Source: an uncultured Collinsella sp. (GTDB taxonomy: Bacteria > Actinomycetota > Coriobacteriia > Coriobacteriales > Coriobacteriaceae). Taken from it: DNA of 40,950 bases. Position 1 is the stretch's first letter. Each line of letters begins with the position of its first letter. The stretch is taken from contig CABUQW010000017.1 in NCBI GenBank assembly GCA_902493895.1, positions 1 to 40,950 of the forward strand, given 5' to 3'. Both the position numbers and the translations under genes were made by a program. This document shows, piece by piece, positions 15,647 to 24,100 of this stretch. A model generated the notes under the pieces. The model did no database searches and was not told the origin of the DNA. It worked only from the letters and a program-made list of their open reading frames with translations.

Positions 15647-16544
15647 TGCAAAGAAACGTGGCGGATTGGGACGTGGACTCAATGCTTTGGTCTCAGAGGC
15701 CGAGTATGAGACCGGTGGTTCGGCTGCATCCGCTTCAAAGGCTGCATCTGAAACGAAACTACCTATTGAGGATATTGTTCCCAACCCTAACCAGCCGCGA
15801 ATTCACTTTAACGAAACTGAACTTCGCGAGTTGAGCGAGTCAATCCAAGAACATGGCGTTTTGCAGCCGCTATTGGTTCGCAAGCATGGAAACGGCTATG
15901 AGATCATCGCTGGTGAGCGTCGTTACCAGGCGTCGAAGCTTGCTGGTCTTGAGGAGCTGCCTGTCATCATTAAAGATGTTAATGATGAAGAGATGCTTGC
16001 TCTTGCTCTTATCGAAAACCTTCAGCGTTCTGATTTGAATCCCGTCGAAGAGGCTAAAGGCTATCGCCAGCTTATCGATGCCAGCGGTATGACCCAGGAA
16101 GCATTGTCGAGGGCAGTCAGCAAGTCACGCTCTGCAATTACAAACTCGCTACGCCTTCTCGATCTCCCCGAAGTTGTTCAGCAGATGATTTTTGAGGGCA
16201 AACTTACTGCTGGTCATGCACGTGCGATTCTTGCAGTTCCCTATGAGGATGCACGAATTCGACTTGCTGAGAAGGTTGTTGCAGAGGGTCTTTCCGTCAG
16301 GGCGACAGAAAATCTTGCTCCGTTGTTTTCTGCCGGAGAGACACCTAAGACGCCGAGGCCTGCAACGCCTCAATCTTTTAAAAAGGCTGCCCGTGTGCTT
16401 CGTCAGGTTTTTAATACCAACGTGCGCGTGAAGAGCTCGCGTGGAAAGAATAAGATTGAGATTGAGTTTAAAGACGAGGAAGAGCTCTCTCGTATTCTTG
16501 GCGAAATGATTCAGTTTGATCAAGGAGGCCAAGATGAGGAATAA
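15639..16544 (+). CDS. parB: Chromosome partitioning protein ParB
   Basis: CTP-dependent clamp that loads at parS and recruits SMC and ParA. The 301-residue protein begins with the ParA-stimulating type sequence KKRGGLGRGLNALVSE. It has the CTP-binding segments IQEHGVLQPLLVRK and GERRYQASKLAG, a helix-turn-helix (MTQEALSRAVSKSRSAITN) and a C-terminal dimerisation part. The usual GERR(F/Y)R motif reads GERRYQ, an Arg-to-Gln difference at its last position. The GTG start overlaps parA. The last 11 bases overlap the next small gene. Confidence 0.96.
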   Translation: MPSAKKRGGLGRGLNALVSEAEYETGGSAASASKAASETKLPIEDIVPNPNQPRIHFNETELRELSESIQEHGVLQPLLVRKHGNGYEIIAGERRYQASKLAGLEELPVIIKDVNDEEMLALALIENLQRSDLNPVEEAKGYRQLIDASGMTQEALSRAVSKSRSAITNSLRLLDLPEVVQQMIFEGKLTAGHARAILAVPYEDARIRLAEKVVAEGLSVRATENLAPLFSAGETPKTPRPATPQSFKKAARVLRQVFNTNVRVKSSRGKNKIEIEFKDEEELSRILGEMIQFDQGGQDEE

Positions 16545-16788
16545 GATTTTAACAGCGATTGCATTGGCTACGACTGTCGTGGCTGGTGCCTTTGCTGGCT
16601 ATAAGATCGCGACAGACGATGAACTGCGAGGTCGTTTGCTTCGAGGCGCGCAAGATATCGTCGATACTTCCAAGAAGAAAATGGATGTTATGACGGAAGA
16701 TGTTGCCATGCGTACGGCTCAGGTAACAAAGAATCCCAAGATTAATCAAGGTTGGGTTAGCAACCAATGGGAAAATGTAGGCTATTAG
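16534..16788 (+). CDS. Small single-TM protein (YtxH-like) after parB
   Basis: An 84-residue protein with one N-terminal membrane segment (about residues 5-25, ILTAIALATTVVAGAFAGYKIA), followed by a charged cytoplasmic or extracytoplasmic region (LRGRLLRGAQDIVDTSKKKMD). The layout resembles YtxH-type stress proteins, but the match is weak and no function is claimed. The ATG start has AAGGAGG 5 bases upstream and overlaps the parB end by 11 bases, so it is expressed with parAB. Its stop codon lies inside the second copy of the TTAGGTACCTAAC palindrome. Confidence 0.82.
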   Translation: MRNKILTAIALATTVVAGAFAGYKIATDDELRGRLLRGAQDIVDTSKKKMDVMTEDVAMRTAQVTKNPKINQGWVSNQWENVGY

Positions 16789-16797
16789 GTACCTAAC
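16785..16797. repeat. Palindromic 13-mer, copy 2
   Basis: Identical TTAGGTACCTAAC to 13281-13293. This copy overlaps the stop codon of the small membrane protein gene. The two copies bracket khpB-rsmG-parAB. Confidence 0.7.
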
Positions 16798-16818
16798 AAT
16801 TACCTGCTATATTTTGAA

Positions 16819-16857
16819 GGGTCCTTGTCTGGTTCACGAGACAAGGACCCCTTATTT
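16819..16857 (+). terminator. Terminator of the parAB unit
   Basis: Perfect 12-bp stem (16819-16830 with 16839-16850) followed by CTTATTTT. It ends the rsmG/parAB direction and faces the rlmN terminator. Confidence 0.88.
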
Positions 16858-16904
16858 TGGCCGTAGAAAATAGGGCAGGTAGCAGCTGATTCAAAATTAA
16901 GGCC

Positions 16905-16950
16905 AATAAATGAAACGGCCCCGGTCGCATATCCTGCAACCGGGGCCGTT
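16905..16950 (-). terminator. Terminator of rlmN
   Basis: A 12-bp GC-rich stem (16914-16925 with 16939-16950, 13-base loop); on the minus strand it is followed by TTCATTTATT. The T tract is imperfect, but the position 38 bases after the rlmN stop fits. Confidence 0.75.
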
Positions 16951-16953
16951 CGA

Positions 16954-16969
16954 TGTTTCACATGAAACG
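16954..16969. promoter_or_regulatory. parS-like site near the rlmN end
   Basis: TGTTTCACATGAAACG, 14 of 16 matches to parS, in the intergenic space between rlmN and its terminator, 2.1 kb from the perfect sites. Confidence 0.5.
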
Positions 16970-16987
16970 TCTTGGAGTGCGACTCCC

Positions 16988-18040
16988 CTATGCGTTCTTC
17001 TGAACTTTGAAGCGCTGCTTCAGCTGTCCGCAAGCGGCGTCAATATCGTTACCACGGGAGTTACGAATCGTGGTCTCGATGCCACGGGACTCAAGACGAC
17101 GCTGAAGATCCTCAACCTTATGAATCGGCGACGGTTTGAGCGGGCTGCCCTCGATGTCGTTAAGCTGAATGAGGTTAACGTGGCACAGCGTTCCCTCGCA
17201 GAAGTCGCAGAGCGCCTGCATCTCGGGATTCGTATCGTTGACGCCTTCGATCATGGCATACTCGTAGGTCGGGCGGCGGCCAGTCTTCTCGGTGTAGAGC
17301 TGAAGCGCCTCGTGAAGGCGAAGCAGCGTGTACTTCTTAACACCGGGCATGAGCTTATTGCGCGTCGACTGGATGGCGGAATGCAGGGAAACGGCAAGCG
17401 TGAACTGCTCGGGGATGTCGGCAAATTTACGAATACCGGGAATAACGCCGCTGGTAGAGACGGTGAGGTGACGAGCGCCGATACCGATGCCATCGGGGTC
17501 GTTGAGGATTCGCAGCGCCTTGAGAACCTCGTCGTAGTTGGCAAACGGCTCGCCCTGGCCCATGAAGACGACGCTCGTGGCGCGCTCGCCAAAGTCGTTG
17601 GATACATGAAGTACCTGGTCGACGATCTCTTGAGCGGTCAGAGAGCGCTTGAGGCCGTTGAGACCGGTAGCGCAAAAGGCACAGCCCATGCCGCAGCCTG
17701 CCTGGGTGGAAACGCAGACGGAAAGCTTGTTACGACGGGGCATGCCGACAGTCTCGACGGAAACGCCGTCGTGGTACTCGAGCAGATACTTGCGAGAGCC
17801 ATCTTTGGAAACCTGCTTGGTGAGTTCAGTCGGCGTGTCAAAGGCAAAAGCCTCTTTAAGCTGCTCGCGGAAAGCCTTGGGAAGGTTGGTCATGTCGTCG
17901 AACGAACAAACGTTCTTCTCGAAGACCCATTCGATGAGCTGCTTCGCGCGGAAGGCGGGCTGGCCAAGCTCGGCCACAAGCTCGCGAATATCGTTTTGGC
18001 TCAAGTCGCGAATGTCCTGAGATTTAGTCCTGGGATTCAT
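16988..18040 (-). CDS. rlmN: Dual-specificity 23S rRNA/tRNA adenine-C2 methyltransferase RlmN
   Basis: Radical SAM enzyme that methylates A2503 of 23S rRNA and A37 of some tRNAs. The 350-residue protein has the CxxxCxxC iron-sulfur motif (Cys116, Cys120, Cys123 in CGMGCAFC). FMGQGEPFANYDEV and the SAM-binding VSTSGVIPGI segment follow. The mechanistic C-terminal cysteine is Cys337 (DAACGQLK). Cfr-type enzymes share these features, but RlmN is the expected housekeeping member. The ATG start is weakly marked (AAAGGC). It is transcribed against the neighbouring genes and has its own terminator. Confidence 0.95.
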   Translation of the reverse strand: MNPRTKSQDIRDLSQNDIRELVAELGQPAFRAKQLIEWVFEKNVCSFDDMTNLPKAFREQLKEAFAFDTPTELTKQVSKDGSRKYLLEYHDGVSVETVGMPRRNKLSVCVSTQAGCGMGCAFCATGLNGLKRSLTAQEIVDQVLHVSNDFGERATSVVFMGQGEPFANYDEVLKALRILNDPDGIGIGARHLTVSTSGVIPGIRKFADIPEQFTLAVSLHSAIQSTRNKLMPGVKKYTLLRLHEALQLYTEKTGRRPTYEYAMIEGVNDTNPEMQALCDFCEGTLCHVNLIQLNDIEGSPLKPSPIHKVEDLQRRLESRGIETTIRNSRGNDIDAACGQLKQRFKVQKNA

Positions 18041-18055
18041 GGAAGCCTTTCGATT

Positions 18056-18085
18056 TTGGGGAAACGTAGAGGGTATCGCTACAAT
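18056..18085 (+). promoter_or_regulatory. Possible promoter of ddl-dinG
   Basis: TTGGGG (18056-18061) and TACAAT (18080-18085) with 18 bases between, 40 bases before ddl. The -10 is good, the -35 weak. Confidence 0.4.
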
Positions 18086-18125
18086 ATGGTATCAGCTGCA
18101 GAAATTATAGAGGAGGAGTCTGCCC

Positions 18126-19091
18126 ATGCCGGGTAAAAGCCTAGAGAACATGCACGTAGCGGTCTTGGCGGGCGGTCATTCCGCTGAGCGCGAGATCTCG
18201 CTCAATTCGGGAAAGAACGTTGTAGTGGCACTGAAGGAAGCCGGCTACGCCTCGGTGGAGCTGCTTGATACGGCCGCTGATGACTTTATGGTAACCATGG
18301 CGACCGGCGGCTTTGACGTGGCGTTTATCGCCATGCACGGTGCCGGCGGCGAGGATGGCGCCATGCAGGGCGCCATGGAGACCCTGGGTATCCCCTACAC
18401 GGCCTCGGGCGTGCTTGCCAGCGCCTGCGGTGCCGACAAGGAGGTCTCTAAGCTCCTGTACGCCAAGGCGGGCATTCCCATTGCCCCCGGCCTTGCGCTC
18501 GAGGTGGGCGATGAAGTCGATATCGATCATATCGTCGAGGTTTGTGGTGAGCGCTGCTTTGTGAAGCCGGCCGTCAACGGTTCCAGCTATGGCATTTCCC
18601 TGGTCCATGAGCCCTCCGAGCTGCCCGCGGCAATCGCCAAGGCGTTTGAGTACGGCGACAAAGTGCTGGTCGAGAAGTGCATCGAGGGTACCGAGATCAC
18701 CGTTGGCGTATACGGCGAGGATGACGTGCGCGCCCTGCCGATTGTCGAGATCCGTAAGCCCGAGGACTGCGAGTTCTACGATCTGGACGTGAAATATGTC
18801 GACCCTACGGACATCCATCGTATTCCGGCGCAGATTTCACCCGAGAACTATGCTCGTGCCCAGGAGCTTGCCTGTGCCGCTCACAAGGCCCTCGGTTGCC
18901 TGGGCATCTCGCGCAGCGATTTTATCGTGAGCGAGGACGGCCCCGTTATCCTCGAGACCAATACCATTCCCGGCATGACCGATACGTCGCTGTATCCGGA
19001 TGAGATCCGCCACACCGACGACATGACGTTCCCGCAGGTCTGTGACAGCCTGATCCGTATGGGTCTTCGTCGAGCGGGCATTGCATGCTAA
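18126..19091 (+). CDS. ddl: D-alanine--D-alanine ligase
   Basis: ATP-grasp ligase making the D-Ala-D-Ala dipeptide for peptidoglycan. The 321-residue protein shows the N-terminal VAVLAGGHSAEREISLNSG, the glycine-rich GAGGEDGAMQGAMETLGIPY, the ATP-grasp lysine region FVKPAVNGSSYG and the metal-binding end VILETNTIPGMTDTSLYP. The omega-loop region FYDLDVKYVD keeps the tyrosine typical of D-Ala-D-Ala rather than D-Ala-D-lactate ligases, so a vancomycin-susceptible precursor is expected (inference). The ATG start has AGGAGGAG upstream. The stop overlaps the next gene by 7 bases. Confidence 0.95.
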   Translation: MPGKSLENMHVAVLAGGHSAEREISLNSGKNVVVALKEAGYASVELLDTAADDFMVTMATGGFDVAFIAMHGAGGEDGAMQGAMETLGIPYTASGVLASACGADKEVSKLLYAKAGIPIAPGLALEVGDEVDIDHIVEVCGERCFVKPAVNGSSYGISLVHEPSELPAAIAKAFEYGDKVLVEKCIEGTEITVGVYGEDDVRALPIVEIRKPEDCEFYDLDVKYVDPTDIHRIPAQISPENYARAQELACAAHKALGCLGISRSDFIVSEDGPVILETNTIPGMTDTSLYPDEIRHTDDMTFPQVCDSLIRMGLRRAGIAC

Positions 19092-21979
19092 TCGAGGACG
19101 CGGTTTCGTCAGGAACGCCGCAGTTTGTCATCGACTCCTATGCCACGCTTGCCGAACGCGCCAAAACGCAGTCCTTCGGCCTTATCGAGGAAGATGTGAT
19201 TGTCCTCGATACCGAGACCACAGGTCTTTCGGTGCAGGACAACGAGCTGATCGAGATCTCGGCGGCCCGTCTTTCGGGCCGCGAGATCGTCGACCGCTTC
19301 GATACCTTCGTACATCCCAAGCAGCTAATTCCTGCCGAGATTACCGAGCTCACGAGCATTACAAATGCCGATGTGGCAGATGCCCCGTCGGCCGTTGAGG
19401 CCGTCGCCGCTCTCGCCGATTTTGTCGGTGGTTGCCCGGTGATCGCACATAACGCCACGTTCGACCGCTCGTTTATCGAGTCGGTCAAAGGCGGCGTCAA
19501 CGTGAGCGATATCTGGATCGATTCGCTGGCGCTGTCGCGCATCGCGCTTCCGCGCCTGGCCTCGCACAAGCTGTCTTTTATGGCCGATCTGTTTGGCTGT
19601 GACTCGGTATCACACCGTGCCAATGCCGACGTCGACGCCCTGTGTGGCGTATGGCGCGTGTTGCTCGTGGCGCTCACCGACTTGCCTCAGGGCCTTATGG
19701 CGCGCCTAGCCGACATGCATCCGGATGTGCCTTGGTCCTATCGTCCTATCTTCTCATTCTTGGCAGGGCAGAACCCTGGTTCTATCTTCTCTCTCAGCGC
19801 CGCTCGTGCTAACGTTCTCAAGGCCGATCGCGCCGACGATCGGGTGGACGCCGACGAACTGCCGGTCCTCAAGATGCCGAGTCGTGAGGAGATTGAGGCA
19901 GACTATGCGCCAGGTGGCCTGGTCAATCGCATGTATCCCACCTACGAGCCGCGTGATGAGCAGATCGCGATGGCGCTCGAGGTCCGCGATGCGCTGGTCA
20001 CGGGCACTCATCGTGTAATTGAGGCGGGCACAGGCGTCGGCAAATCGATGGCCTACCTGGTGCCTTTTGCCGAGGCAGCGCGCCGTAACAACATCACGGT
20101 TGGTATTGCGACCAAATCGAACAATCTTGCCGACCAGCTCATGTACCATGAGCTGCCAAAACTTGCCGAGCAACTGGACGGTGGTCTGTCATTTTGCGCT
20201 CTCAAGGGCTATGACCACTATCCGTGCCTGCGCAAGCTTGAGCGCATGAGCCGAGGCCAGGTCGAGATTACCACCAAGCGCGATCCGGCGGACACGCTCA
20301 CGGCGGTCGCGGTCATTATGGCGTACGTCTGCCAATCAGCCGATGGCGACCTCGACTCGCTCGGCATTCGGTGGCGCAGCGTCAACCGTCCCGACTTTAC
20401 GACGGCCTCGCGCGAGTGTGCTCGTCGCCTCTGCCCGTTTTTCCCTGATAAATGTTTGGTCCACGGCGCTCGCCGTCGTGCGGCGCATGCCGATGTGGTG
20501 GTCACCAACCATTCCCTGCTGTTCCGCAATGTCGCGGCCGAGGGCAGGATTTTACCTCCGATTCGTCATTGGGTAATCGACGAGGCCCATTCCATCGAGC
20601 GCGAGGCGCGCCGTCAGTGGGCGCGCGTGGTGTCGGCGGACGAATCACGCGTTCTGTTTGAGCGCCTGGGTGGCTCGAGCGCCGGCGCGCTAAGCCAGGT
20701 TTCCCGTGATTTGGCAACCTCCGAGGGCTCTACGCTCTATCTGGGCCTTACTGCCAAGGCGACGTCGACGGTTGCGCGCGCGAGCATGGCAATCGCCGAC
20801 GTGTTCGATGGCGTTCGCGAGCTCGGTCGCCGTGCCCGTGGGGGTTATGACAATGCCAATCTATGGATTGGCCCCGAGCTGCGCGAATCTGACGACTGGC
20901 ATGATTTCTTACAGTCGGCCTACGCTGCCATCGACGCATTGGAACAGGCTGACAAGAGCGTCGACGCGCTGGTGCAAGCCGTCGCCGCCGACAAGCCCGA
21001 GGTTGTTGTCGACCTGGGTGATATCTCGCGCCGCCTGCACGAGCTGGCCGAGAACCTCAAACTCATCATTGATGGCACCGATGAACACTACGTGTATTCG
21101 CTGCAGGTCAATCGCAGGCTGCGTGCCGGCGGAGAGTCAATGACCGCAGAGCGCATCGACATTGGCGAGGCCTTGGCAACCGAGTGGCTGCCCGAGGTTC
21201 ACACGGCTATCTTTGCCTCGGCGACCATGACGGTGTCCAAAAGCTTCGAACACTTTAACCACGCGATCGGCCTCGATCGCATCGGTGCTTCAACATCCTC
21301 ATCGCTGCACTTGGACTCGAGCTACGACTTCGATTCGAACATGGCTGTAGTCGTTGCGGGCGATATCCCCGATCCGCGCGATCGCGAGAGCTATCTTACG
21401 GCGCTCGAGCGCGTGCTGGTCGACGCCCATCTTGCCATGGGCGGATCGGTGCTCACACTGTTCACCAATCGGCGCGACATGGAAGACCTGTACGCCCGCG
21501 TTGAGCCCAAGATGGCCCGTGCGGGTCTGGAGCTCAACTGCCAGCAGCGCAACTCATCTCCTCGTCGCCTGCGCGATCGGTTTATCAACGAGCCGACTTC
21601 ATCGCTTTTTGCGCTTAAGGCCTTCTGGGAGGGGTTCGACGCCAGCGGCGAGACGCTGCGCTGCGTCATCATTCCCAAGCTGCCGTTCTCGAGTCCCACG
21701 GACCCGCTCTCGTGCGAGCGCAACCTGCGCGAAGACCGCGCTTGGGCGCGCTATTCGCTGCCCGAGGCGGTGCTCGAGGTCAAGCAGGCGGCCGGCCGCC
21801 TTATCCGCTCGTCGACCGATTGCGGCGTGCTGATTCTGGCCGACCCGCGCCTGGTGACGAAGGGCTACGGAAAGAAGTTCTTAACGTCGCTGCCTACGAG
21901 CTCCTACCAGCGCATCGAATCGGCGCAGATCGGTCACTATCTGCAACTGTGGCGCGCACGTCACGAGCGGCGGCGCTAA
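19085..21979 (+). CDS. dinG: DEDDh exonuclease-DinG helicase fusion
   Basis: A 964-residue two-part protein. Residues about 37-205 form a DnaQ-like 3'-5' exonuclease (Asp42 and Glu44 in LDTETTGLS, later IAHNATFDRSF and HRANADVDAL). The remainder is an XPD/DinG-family helicase with Walker A EAGTGVGKS, cysteines consistent with an iron-sulfur cluster (PCLRK, YVCQ, RLCPFFPDKC), the DEAH box VIDEAHS and the C-terminal QAAGRLIRS. The same fusion is known in Firmicutes; the E. coli protein lacks the nuclease. The role is probably unwinding/repair of damaged or structured DNA. The ATG start overlaps ddl by 7 bases; the end overlaps the convergent WYL gene by 4. Confidence 0.93.
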   Translation: MLIEDAVSSGTPQFVIDSYATLAERAKTQSFGLIEEDVIVLDTETTGLSVQDNELIEISAARLSGREIVDRFDTFVHPKQLIPAEITELTSITNADVADAPSAVEAVAALADFVGGCPVIAHNATFDRSFIESVKGGVNVSDIWIDSLALSRIALPRLASHKLSFMADLFGCDSVSHRANADVDALCGVWRVLLVALTDLPQGLMARLADMHPDVPWSYRPIFSFLAGQNPGSIFSLSAARANVLKADRADDRVDADELPVLKMPSREEIEADYAPGGLVNRMYPTYEPRDEQIAMALEVRDALVTGTHRVIEAGTGVGKSMAYLVPFAEAARRNNITVGIATKSNNLADQLMYHELPKLAEQLDGGLSFCALKGYDHYPCLRKLERMSRGQVEITTKRDPADTLTAVAVIMAYVCQSADGDLDSLGIRWRSVNRPDFTTASRECARRLCPFFPDKCLVHGARRRAAHADVVVTNHSLLFRNVAAEGRILPPIRHWVIDEAHSIEREARRQWARVVSADESRVLFERLGGSSAGALSQVSRDLATSEGSTLYLGLTAKATSTVARASMAIADVFDGVRELGRRARGGYDNANLWIGPELRESDDWHDFLQSAYAAIDALEQADKSVDALVQAVAADKPEVVVDLGDISRRLHELAENLKLIIDGTDEHYVYSLQVNRRLRAGGESMTAERIDIGEALATEWLPEVHTAIFASATMTVSKSFEHFNHAIGLDRIGASTSSSLHLDSSYDFDSNMAVVVAGDIPDPRDRESYLTALERVLVDAHLAMGGSVLTLFTNRRDMEDLYARVEPKMARAGLELNCQQRNSSPRRLRDRFINEPTSSLFALKAFWEGFDASGETLRCVIIPKLPFSSPTDPLSCERNLREDRAWARYSLPEAVLEVKQAAGRLIRSSTDCGVLILADPRLVTKGYGKKFLTSLPTSSYQRIESAQIGHYLQLWRARHERRR

Positions 21980-22893
21980 AGCGGACAGACGAGGGTTTTT
22001 GCCATATCGCACAGACGCTTTGACAGGGCGGGGTCATCCAAGATGCGGATGGCTCCGCCCGCTGCGATTATCTGGCTCAGTAGCCAACGCTCGGAGCCGT
22101 AATGCACGGTTACCGTTGCCATGTCTGCCCCGCTGCGCTCGATTAGGGTGATGCCGGCCCAGTCCAGATGCTCCGTCATATCGAATGGCATCAAGAGCTT
22201 TGCGCTACGCTGCGTCCGGGCAAGGGAATCGTGGAGGGATGCGACGCCCGGTGCGTGAGGCACGACGGAGTCTTCCGTCAAGGTGAGTCCCTCGATTTTA
22301 TCCATGCGATAGGTGCGCTGCTCATCGACCGCGATGTCCCAGGCAATCAGGTATGTTTGGTCGCCGTTTACCGTAATGCGCAAGGGGTCGACCAGACGCT
22401 CGCGTGGCCGCGCATCGTCCATCGAGCGATACGAGATGCGGCAGCGAACACCGTCCTGAATGGCGCAGCTCAGCTGCTGCCAGTGCGACCCGTGGTTGAC
22501 GGTGTCAAAGACGCGCTGGTTATAGCCGAGCTCTTCGGGCAGAAGGGCATGTCGAATCCGAGCTGCCGTCTGCGGCTCGATTCCCAACGATTCAAGTTCA
22601 TGGTTGAGCACAGCGCCTTCGGCGGCACTCAGGCGCAGCGGTAGCACACGTCCGGCGTCACCGGTGAGGACCACACGCTCGCCGTGGCATTCGCAGATGA
22701 TGCGCGCACCCGATTCTCGGTCCGCGAGCGTCGAGACGATCTCGAGAATCTCGTCGAGCGATACTCCCGTGATGTCAAAGCGGCCGCAAATTTCGGTTCG
22801 TGTCATGCCGCTCTCGCCGGCGGCGTAGAGGGCCTCCATGATGTCGATGGCGCGCGAGAGTCTCTGCTCGCTGGTGAGTTTACGCACGGGCAT
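21976..22893 (-). CDS. WYL-domain transcriptional regulator, downstream member of pair
   Basis: A 305-residue protein with an N-terminal helix-turn-helix-like part (QRLSRAIDIMEALYAAGESG, MTRTEICGRF). A WYL ligand-binding domain follows (CRISYRSMDDARPRERLVDPLRI, TYLIAWDIAVDEQRTYRMDKIEGL) and then a WCX-like end. Such proteins bind nucleic acid or nucleotides and regulate stress genes. The ATG at 22893 overlaps the upstream WYL gene by 14 bases; a TTG at 22914 is an alternative start. The two-gene arrangement resembles PafB-PafC, activators of a LexA-independent DNA-damage response in actinobacteria, but there is no proof that these are orthologues. Confidence 0.85.
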   Translation of the reverse strand: MPVRKLTSEQRLSRAIDIMEALYAAGESGMTRTEICGRFDITGVSLDEILEIVSTLADRESGARIICECHGERVVLTGDAGRVLPLRLSAAEGAVLNHELESLGIEPQTAARIRHALLPEELGYNQRVFDTVNHGSHWQQLSCAIQDGVRCRISYRSMDDARPRERLVDPLRITVNGDQTYLIAWDIAVDEQRTYRMDKIEGLTLTEDSVVPHAPGVASLHDSLARTQRSAKLLMPFDMTEHLDWAGITLIERSGADMATVTVHYGSERWLLSQIIAAGGAIRILDDPALSKRLCDMAKTLVCPL

Positions 22894-23902
22894 GCTCGTG
22901 CACCGTCCTTTCAATGAGGTGGTTCCACGCCTGCTTGAGCGATTTGGGGGCCATGGGCCTCATGCCGTCCATGGCGTGGGCCATGCAAAATGAGGCGGCG
23001 GCTTCAAGGTCGCGCACGTCAACGGTCCAGATCCATCCCGCATCGGTGTGTGCGAGCTCACCTCGCCCGCGCGTGAGGCCGTTGATCATATCGATCTGCG
23101 TCTGAGGGGCGAACGAGAACGTGGCTGCAACGGGCGGTCGGTCGGCGAAATCGAATTCAAAGAACAGATAGTCGTTGAGATTGAAGTCCGCAGGGATGGC
23201 GCAGGCCTTCGAAGGACGCCAAGCGCGAACGATACGGTCGCAGCGGAATGTCCTGATGTCGTCGGTGACATTGTCGAGGCCGCAGAAGTACGCCACGCCC
23301 TCGCGTTCGAACATGCCGTAGACACAGACGGTACGTTCTTTCTGCTCGCCGCGTCCGTTCTGATATAAAAAACGCAGCGCGCATCGCTCGGCAAAGGCGC
23401 TCCATACCGCATCGACGGTGGGAGAGCGGCGAATCGGTGTTTCGTCCACCGTCGTCCCACCGGCGAGGTAGGCAATCTTGGAGCGAATATCGGCAAGCGG
23501 TGCGGCAAAAGTGGATGAGCCGGCCGCTAGCGTCTGGTCGATGGCGTTGAGCAGGATATCGGCATCGTCTGCGGTGATGAGGCCGCCTGCAGCAAACGTG
23601 TGCTCGCGGTCGATTGTCCACGAGCTTTCCTCGGTCTCCTGCGCACCGGCGGGGCGAACCTCCTTGATTAAGATGCCACGCTCGAGCAGTTTGTCACGAT
23701 CGCGCCGAAACTTGCGCTTATCCGAGTCGATATTGCCCGAGCCATATCCCAGGTCGGAATCCAAGACGATCTGCTCGGTCGTCAACGGTTCGGGGGAGCT
23801 GTTGAGCACAAAGAAAAGATTGAGGATGCGCTGAGCCGTTTTATCGAAACTGGGTTCCGAATTCCCCTTTTTAATTGTCGCGGTCGTGTCGCTTGCCGTC
23901 AT
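22880..23902 (-). CDS. WYL-domain transcriptional regulator, upstream member of pair
   Basis: A 340-residue protein. Residues about 20-80 look like a winged helix (FDKTAQRILNLFFVLNSSPE, LTTEQIVLDSD, DKRKFRRDRDKLLERGILI). A degenerate WYL domain follows (CALRFLYQNGRGEQKERTVC, VYGMFEREGVAYFCGLDN, RTFRCDRIVRAW). The last 110 residues resemble a WCX dimerisation part. The ATG start has GAGGA upstream. It overlaps the second WYL gene, so both form one unit and may work as a heterodimer, as PafBC does. It converges on the DinG gene. Confidence 0.85.
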   Translation of the reverse strand: MTASDTTATIKKGNSEPSFDKTAQRILNLFFVLNSSPEPLTTEQIVLDSDLGYGSGNIDSDKRKFRRDRDKLLERGILIKEVRPAGAQETEESSWTIDREHTFAAGGLITADDADILLNAIDQTLAAGSSTFAAPLADIRSKIAYLAGGTTVDETPIRRSPTVDAVWSAFAERCALRFLYQNGRGEQKERTVCVYGMFEREGVAYFCGLDNVTDDIRTFRCDRIVRAWRPSKACAIPADFNLNDYLFFEFDFADRPPVAATFSFAPQTQIDMINGLTRGRGELAHTDAGWIWTVDVRDLEAAASFCMAHAMDGMRPMAPKSLKQAWNHLIERTVHEHARA

Positions 23903-24100
23903 AGGGTCCTCGCATGAGAAGGTGGTTTGCTGCCATGATTTTAGTCCGATATGGAGATTAGGCTATATCCTTGTCCGCTCGGGGCGTTAAGATGGCCCGA
24001 ATTCGGTCGTTTGCGCTCGCTCGGGGTATACTTTCGACTATATACGGTTCTAATGTGCATGCATTGGGCCTATTTGTCGGATTATGGATGTGGAGCGCAC

